From Tigriopus japonicus (lineage: Eukaryota > Arthropoda > Copepoda > Harpacticoida > Harpacticidae): a stretch of 64,000 nucleotides of DNA. The first letter of the stretch is position 1. The number at the start of each line of letters is the position of its first letter. Both the position numbers and the translations under genes were made by a program. Shown here one piece after another: positions 58,301-64,000 of the stretch. A model generated the notes under the pieces. That model was given only the letters and a program-made list of their open reading frames with translations, was not told the origin of the DNA and searched no databases. Location of the stretch: assembly GCA_010645155.1 (NCBI GenBank), contig CM021318.1, positions 1,413,166 to 1,477,165 of the forward strand, in the 5' to 3' direction.

Positions 58301-61300
58301 AGTAAAACACACACAGAAAACGGCAACGACAGGAGTTAAGGAGGGGAAAAAAGAAAATAAGATGTGCAATTTAGAAAATGTGCGCAAACAAAATACTATT
58401 ATCTAATGAATAATGATCATCTACTACTACTACTAATAATAATAATAATTAGAGTCTACTTCTGAAACAAGCCATTCCGTTCCGAATAAGTAGCTCAAAT
58501 GATGACTTACCCAGGAGCTTTGCTCATCCGTGACGGACGACGGCTTGACGGAGCAGTGGATTTGGGTCGCATAGGTTTGCACACAGAGTCGATCTCGGGT
58601 TGACGGCTGGATAGTCCATCCATAAACGATTGATGTTCATCGATGAGTTGACGGATGATCTCCAAATCATCGGGCAGAGGCTCGCGTTCGAGGTCGGTGA
58701 GCACGTTCTCCTTGCCTATGAGCCATTGCATGAGCTCATCCAGGAGAGCGAGGATGTCCTTGAGTTGCTTCAAATGGTCGTCGAGTTTGTCCTTGCGTTG
58801 AAGAGCCCATGAGGCCACTTCGTCCCATCGTGATTGGATGATGGTGATCCAGTGCTTGATGACATTCACGGCATCGGGATGGCATTTGGCCAAGATCTCT
58901 TGGGCCAATCTGAGTGTGTAATCCTTGTCCTTTTCTTTCTCCTTGAGCTCGGTCATGAACTTCTCGTGCTCACGAATCTGTCGCTCGACTTCATCCTCAT
59001 CCTCGGGCAGAGGACCAGAAAATCTGAGCTTCATCTCCGCGTCCGAGAGCCATTCCAAAAGCATGTTCACGGATTTGTGGAGCTCTTCGGCTTGTTTGAG
59101 AGCGTCTTCGAGACGTTTGGTCTTGTTTTTGCTCAATGACCAGACATTCTCCCACTTGTTGGTTAACTCGGTGACTTGAGCACGGATTTTGACGGCATCT
59201 TCTCGCTCGGCAGTTTCAAGTAGATCCTCCGCGGTTCGTTTGAGCGAGTCAACTTGCTCGGTGCGTCCATTAAGCTCTTGTTCAAAGTTCTTGTGTTTCT
59301 CTACAAGACCGATGACAGTGTCGAGATCACCATGAACGGGGGTCTTGTTGTCCAGAGCAAGCTCCATATCCTTGAGCCAATCCATGAGGGCTTTGAGAGC
59401 ATCCTTGAATTGACCGGAGAACAAGAGGGCCTCTTCGAGCTTCCTCTGCTTCTCCACGGACAAATTGCATACTTTGAGCCACTTCTCTTTGAGCTCGATG
59501 AGCATGCTCTTGATGACAGGCTCATCGGTCTTGGGTGCCTTGTCCTTGAGCTGTTTGCCGTTCTTCATGGTGGAATCGTACATGGGTTGCTTGGCACTGA
59601 GCTCCTTCTGGAATTGCTTGTGACGTTCGATTTCCTTCTTGATCTTGATCGGATCATTCTTGTTCTGCGATCCCAAATCGCCCATCCTAGTTTCGGCTTC
59701 ATCCAACCAAGTGCACATATGATCCCAGGCGTCGTGGAACTCCTTGGCTTCTTTGTATCCGTAATCCAAAGCACGTGTGCGCTCGGCAGATTTGGACACA
59801 ACTTTCTCCCATCGGTTTTGGACGCTCACCAAAAGGTTCTTGATGAGGATAACGTCTTGCTTCTGAGAGAAGTACTTCAAGTGAGTGCCCTTCTTGTCCA
59901 AAGAGAGCATGGTTTCACGTTGAGAGGAGACCTCGTTCTGGAACTCTTTGTGCTCCTCGATTTGGATCTTAATGGTTTCGAGGATTCTGGACACGGGTTT
60001 CAGGTTGCTCAGCCTCTTCTCAGCACTGGTCAGCCAGTCGATAAAGGCTTGAAGAGCCTCATGGAACTCAGTGGCTTCCTTGAGGGCGATTTCGAGCTTG
60101 ATCTTCTTGTCGTTAGCTCGAGAAAGAATGTTCTCCCATCGAGATTTCAAGGTTCTGAGATTGTTCTGCAAGTTGGTAGCGGATCCATCGCGAGATTTTT
60201 TGAGATAGTCATTACCACGAGCCAGAAGGGCTTCGACTTTAGGTCCGGTGGACTCGAGGTCTCTGAACACTTCCATGAATCGTTCCAACTGATCCTTAGC
60301 AGTCTCAGGCAGACCTCCCACGGGTTTGGATTGGGAAAGAGCTGCGTCGACATCGTTGAGCCACAAGAGCATGTCTTGAATCTCTTGATTGAAGGCTTGG
60401 GCTTCTCGAAGGGCGTCCTCGAGTTCCAGTTGCCGACCTTCAGCCTTGCCCAACAAGTTGTTCCACTTGGTGTTCAATTCGTTCAGCTTTTGTTGCGTGT
60501 TCGAAGCCTCACGAGAACCTTGATCAGACTCGATAATCTGTCGTCCGGCATCGTTCAAAGTGTCCACACTGGATTGATGGGCCTGAATATCGTTGACCAT
60601 AACCTTCAATTTGGCCAATTCCACCTCGATCACCTGAGGATCGCCAAAAACGGGCTTGAGAGAGTCCAGAGTTTTGTCGGTACGCTCGATCCAAATGAGA
60701 AGTTCGTTGAGAGCGTGTTGAAATTGTCCCAATCGAAGAAGAGCATTCTCCAAGTCCTTTTGACGGTTGCTGATGCCCTTGTTGAGCTCATCCCATCGCC
60801 TATTGACATCAGCCAATGGCTCTTTGATGGATCGAGCTTGGCCAGGATCGGTCTTGTCGGTGAGGTCGTGAGCTTGTCTGAAAGGTTAGAACAAATGATT
60901 TCAAATTAAATAGATGCTAAGAGCGATGAAAATGTTCATCTGAATCAATCGTCTCGTCTAGTCGACCCAGGTGAATAGCATTTGTACAAAGCCACACTAT
61001 TTCAAGCGTGTACTTGCCTTCGAAGGCTCCTTCACGTGGCAACAATGAAAGGATAAGAAATGTCATCATGAAATGGGATCAATATGTTGAACATATACGG
61101 CATTTAAATCATTCAAGCTAAAACATAAACTCCTGCTTACCTGTTTAATGCCTCGACCTTGATCATCCAGGGGTCGACCTCATCCTTAAAGGCCTTGAGT
61201 TGGGAAATTTGCTTCTTGACTTGGTCAATATCGGAGCCAATGGGTCCAAGATTGTCGAACTTCCTCTCGGCTTTAGCCAAGAACTCCAACAGGCTTTGCA

Positions 61301-64000
61301 GAGTTTCGTGGAACTCCATGGCTTTCTCCATGGCCTCCAGTAGGTTTTGCTCTCTCTTGGCAAACATAGATGTGATGTTGTCCCAAGCTTGATCCATGTC
61401 ATCAATGTGGCGACGAAGTTCAGGTCGTTCGGCATCACCCACCATCTTGATGAGATTCTTGCCAGTTTGTCGACATCCATCAACTCCGGGCTTGGTGTTG
61501 TCAATGTCTCTTTTGATGTTCTTGAGCTCAGCCTTTTGGGCTTCAATGATCTTAGGTTCCACTCCAGGAGGATCCTGATTGTTGAGGGCATCTTGAATTT
61601 CTCGAAGACGAGCCATGACAGCTTGCAATTCATCCCAGAATTTCTCAGCCAGAGCCAGGGCGTCTTCCAAAGAATCGGATCGATCCTTGGTTCCCTTTTG
61701 GATTTGATCCCAGAGTTGGTTGAGTTTGTCCAACTTCTTCTTGATGTCTTTGATGGCAGGGTCATTCTTGTTGGGTGCCTTGCGGATAATGTCGTCGGCA
61801 GCTTGTTTAACCGCATCAAAGGCGGTCTCCTTCTTGGCCAAATCGTCAATGATGGCGTTGTTGTCGTCCATCTGTTCACGGATCTTCTCGGGATGAGACG
61901 AGATGGGCTCGGCATTGTTGACTTGATCGGCAGTGTTGGCCAAGGCATTGAGCATACCATCCAACTTGTCGGTGAATTGAGAGCACTCTTGCATGGCTTC
62001 TTCCAGGGCTTGTTGTCGTTCTCGGAGTCCAATCTTAAGGGCATTGTAACGTTGGTTGTCGTTCTCAATGATGTCTTGGATCCTGTAGGCATCATCCTCG
62101 ACCACTAGGCGCAATAGAGCTCCTCCGGTCTTGTTGAGGCGGTCCAATACGGGCTTGTGATCTTGAACGGATTGTATAAGGGAACGGTTGATCTCTTGTT
62201 GTTTGGCAACTTGGTCGGGTCTCATTCCGGGTTCAAGTTGGTTCATCACTTCTCTTTCAATGTCGTCCAACCAATTGTTCAGCTCGTTATGGGTCTCATA
62301 GAAATGTTCAGCCAAAGGCAAGGCTTGTTCCAAGATGCTGAGACGATCATTACTAAGGACAATGACGGCATCCATGGTTTCCTTAAGATCTTCCATCTTC
62401 TCCTTGACTTGTTCAGTCTCGCTGGTTTGAGCACTCTCGCGCAATACCTTCTTGGCATTGGAGAGGACATCACGGACGCGACCCTTTTGACTGGAGATAT
62501 CGTCATTGAGAGCCTTGTGTTCCTTCAATTGAACACGAATGACATCCGGCTCAGATGACGGTGGGTCGGCTTCACGGATCTGGTTTTCGACTTCCCTGAA
62601 CCAGTTGAGAAGCTCATCGATGTCTCCAAGGACCTCGGAAGATCGTTGTTTGGAGAGTTGGATCCTCTCGCCTCGGCGTTGGATTTGTTCGCAAATGGCA
62701 TCAAATCGGCGATTATCACGAGTGACCAGATCTTCAATGGTTCGGGCACCATCTCCGGGTGACATCTGGCACAATTGGGGTCCAGAGATGTTGATGCTTT
62801 CCAGAAGAGGTCGGTTGTCTTGGACGTCTTGCTCGAGACGTTTGATCTCGAGCTCTTGATCTTCCAGGTTGTAGGTGTCCAAAGATTGGAAGATGCCCTC
62901 AACTCCAGTCATCCATTCGTTCAAACGGTTGTGGTTTTGGTGGAAGTTTTGCACCAATGGCAACATCTCTTGGGCATTCTTTAAGAGATCAGCGGCCTTG
63001 GTGGCGAGATCGTTGTATTTACGTTGAAGAGAGTCCAATTTATCCTTGAGTTGAAGAGCTTCTTCACTGGTAATGTTCCTCATGAGCTCATTGCCATGAT
63101 GAAGAACTTCATCAACGTTCCTTTGTTTAGAGACCACTTCTTCAGTGACTCCATGAAGTTCTTCCATTTGCACCACCAGTTTGTCGGTGAAGACGGATAA
63201 GATCTTGTACTTAGACAGACGTTGTTCCATGCGTTCCATCCAAGACAGGAGGTCCTCGTAGGCCAGAACCAAGTTCCGAAGTCCGGCCATTGAGTCCTTG
63301 AGGAGTTGGCTGATGTTGTCAGAGGCATTAACCAAAGCGCCATAACGGTTGGTGAGCTCTTCAATCTTGTCGGCCAACCCTTGGGCATCCTCATCGCCAA
63401 CGACTTGCATCAGCGCGCTGGCAATGTCAGCCAGATCGTCGAATGAAGGCTGTTTGCCCAAGATGTCGTCGTGAAGACGATCGTGTTCTTGGATTCTCCG
63501 TTGGATTTGGTCTTCTTCGGTTGGCACGGTCTCCATGTCCTTGACTTTCTTCTCGGTCTTGTCCAACCATTTCTCAAGGGGCCCGAGTTTGTCGTTGTAC
63601 TCCTTGGCCATCTTCATGGCATCTTCTAGGAGATCCATTCGGTCCTGGCAACGCTTGTTCAAATCGGCGTATCGACCCTCGAGGTTATTGATGTCATTCT
63701 CGAGTTTTCGACGTTCAGCAGGTTCGGCAGTGGCGGCGATTTCCTTGCCCATTTTGATCAAAGAAGCGATGGCACTCTTGCGATCGCCCAAAAGCTTGGC
63801 GACAAACTTCTGCTCTTGAACTTGAGCCTTGATCACCTTGTAGTCCGAAGATGGTGGTTTCTGATTGGCCAACATGTCGTCCATCTCATCCATCCAGGAC
63901 AAGAGTCCATTAAGAGCCTCTTGGAACTTGCCGGATTGCAAAAGACCTTGATCCAATTTGCGGTCTCGGTCGGCGATATTCTGTTTCAGACTGTTCCACA
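52387..64000 (-). CDS. shot: Spectraplakin, 3' half (spectrin rod, EF-hands, GAS2, SxIP tail)
   Basis: Minus-strand exons: beyond 64000-61141, 60877-58511, 58289-58239, 58076-58035, 57850-57773, 57554-57525, 56855-56793, 56714-56189, 56127-56010, optional 55543-55388, 54977-54835, 54454-54072, 53916-53782, 53524-53282, optional 53121-53044, 52801-52754, 52624-52387. All junctions are GT-AG and keep frame. The first two encode about 16 spectrin repeats with the conserved Trp (for example [18 protein letters not shown]). The 526-bp exon carries EF-hands ([13 protein letters not shown]). The next two give the GAS2 microtubule-binding domain ([18 protein letters not shown], then [12 protein letters not shown], then [14 protein letters not shown]). 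The tail is Ser/Arg-rich with EB1-type motifs. Spectraplakins cross-link actin and microtubules in the cytoplasm. The actin-binding and plakin parts lie outside the window. Paralogue naming is by family; arthropods usually have one such gene. Confidence 0.93.
52754..53916 (-). other. shot: EB1-binding SxIP-type motif exons of the spectraplakin tail
   Basis: Three separate phase-2/phase-2 exons each carry one [S/T]-x-I-P motif: TNIP in 53916-53782, RSFIPR across the junction into 53524-53282, and SSIPVP in 52801-52754. SxIP in a Ser/Arg/Pro-rich, basic context is the established ligand of EB-family microtubule plus-end proteins. A further 78-base phase-2 exon (53121-53044) may lie between them. 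Confidence 0.65.
55388..55543 (-). CDS. shot: Candidate cassette exon after the GAS2 domain
   Basis: A pyrimidine-rich acceptor (CTCCTTGAAACTTTCAAG) and a GTAAGA donor bound a 156-base block. It is phase 1 at both ends, exactly as required between the GAS2 exon (56127-56010) and the exon at 54977. It would insert 52 residues with a hydrophobic first half containing [12 protein letters not shown] and a Ser-rich second half. Without it the neighbouring exons join to the conserved [13 protein letters not shown] sequence, so it must be optional. Confidence 0.5.
55648..55899 (-). CDS. 83-codon open frame between spectraplakin exons
   Basis: A minus-strand ATG frame at 55899 runs to TAA at 55648. 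It is rich in Glu/Arg in the middle ([18 protein letters not shown]) and ends with a Pro run. No acceptor in the right phase links it to the GAS2 exon (phase 1 is needed). A phase-2 acceptor inside it (ATCAACCATGCCAG) could join it to the micro-exon array, giving an isoform lacking EF-hands and GAS2. It could also be a small independent or chance frame. Confidence 0.25.
   Translation of the reverse strand: MTSKGKYTRTKLGSHHLDHSEPEEREMARVEAARLTRLIINHARRASRRSMRKTSDFTPAYAFVPFSYNQGPQPPPPPPSNSF
57525..58289 (-). other. shot: Array of short phase-2 exons in spectraplakin
   Basis: Four exons of 51, 42, 78 and 30 bases (58289-58239, 58076-58035, 57850-57773, 57554-57525), followed by a 63-base one at 56855-56793. 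All begin and end in phase 2, so any can be skipped without a frameshift. They code for charged, Arg/Pro/Asp-rich linkers between the spectrin rod and the EF-hands. The 78-base exon is the least certain; read beyond its donor it would stop soon after. Confidence 0.65.
58421..58449. repeat. TAC/TAA trinucleotide microsatellite
   Basis: CTA units pass into AAT units within the spectraplakin intron after the second large rod exon. Confidence 0.85.

Noticed and set aside
59254..60909. 551-codon plus-strand open frame
   Set aside because: It is the exact antisense of the spectrin-repeat exon 60877-58511. The long frame results from the codon bias of the real minus-strand exon.
61347..62108. 253-codon plus-strand and 310-codon alternative minus-strand frames
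   Set aside because: Both are shadows of the spectrin-repeat exon that ends at 61141.
1..64000. CRISPR arrays, bacterial operons, rRNA genes
   Set aside because: None seen. Direct repeats present are transposon ends, LTRs or microsatellites.

Overview
This is a eukaryotic nuclear window, most likely from an arthropod; a crustacean such as a copepod fits, but nothing in the sequence proves it. The evidence is genes split by GT-AG introns, AATAAA signals, a tRNA-derived SINE sharing its tail with a non-LTR retrotransposon, hAT-like MITEs, and an animal spectraplakin with EF-hand, GAS2 and EB1-binding tail segments. There are no bacterial features. Layout: positions 1-23,400 are relatively GC-rich and contain no gene I can name, only one isolated exon-like block (4632-4819, minus) and simple repeats. 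Positions 23,400-35,600 are AT-rich and hold transposons: hAT-like MITEs, a complete but tiny gag-only LTR element (32395-33416), a truncated LINE and a 70-base assembly gap. Positions 35,700-46,400 form a compact gene cluster. A four-exon UPF0598 (human C8orf82-like) gene runs on the minus strand, and its 7.7 kb first intron encloses three plus-strand single-exon genes: one BTB protein and two paralogous C2H2 zinc-finger proteins. Only 168 bases upstream of the UPF0598 start codon, on the same strand, a five-exon gene ends. It encodes a secreted protein that is just the extracellular domain of a Cys-loop ligand-gated ion channel; the stop codon falls where transmembrane segment M1 should begin. 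Positions 46,400-52,100 are again AT-rich with SINE and LINE copies. Positions 52,100-64,000 carry the 3' half of a spectraplakin gene (shot/MACF family, minus strand). It runs from two very large spectrin-repeat exons, through an array of tiny frame-neutral exons, to EF-hands, a GAS2 domain and a Ser/Arg-rich tail with three SxIP-type motifs on separate exons. The 5' half lies beyond position 64,000. The strongest candidate for something undescribed is the 241-residue soluble Cys-loop protein, which is organised like the molluscan acetylcholine-binding proteins but resembles the glutamate/glycine-gated chloride-channel branch. Second are the gag-only mini LTR element and the spectraplakin micro-exon array. 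All splice models were built by hand from splice sites, reading phase and family resemblance; no alignment or transcript data were available.
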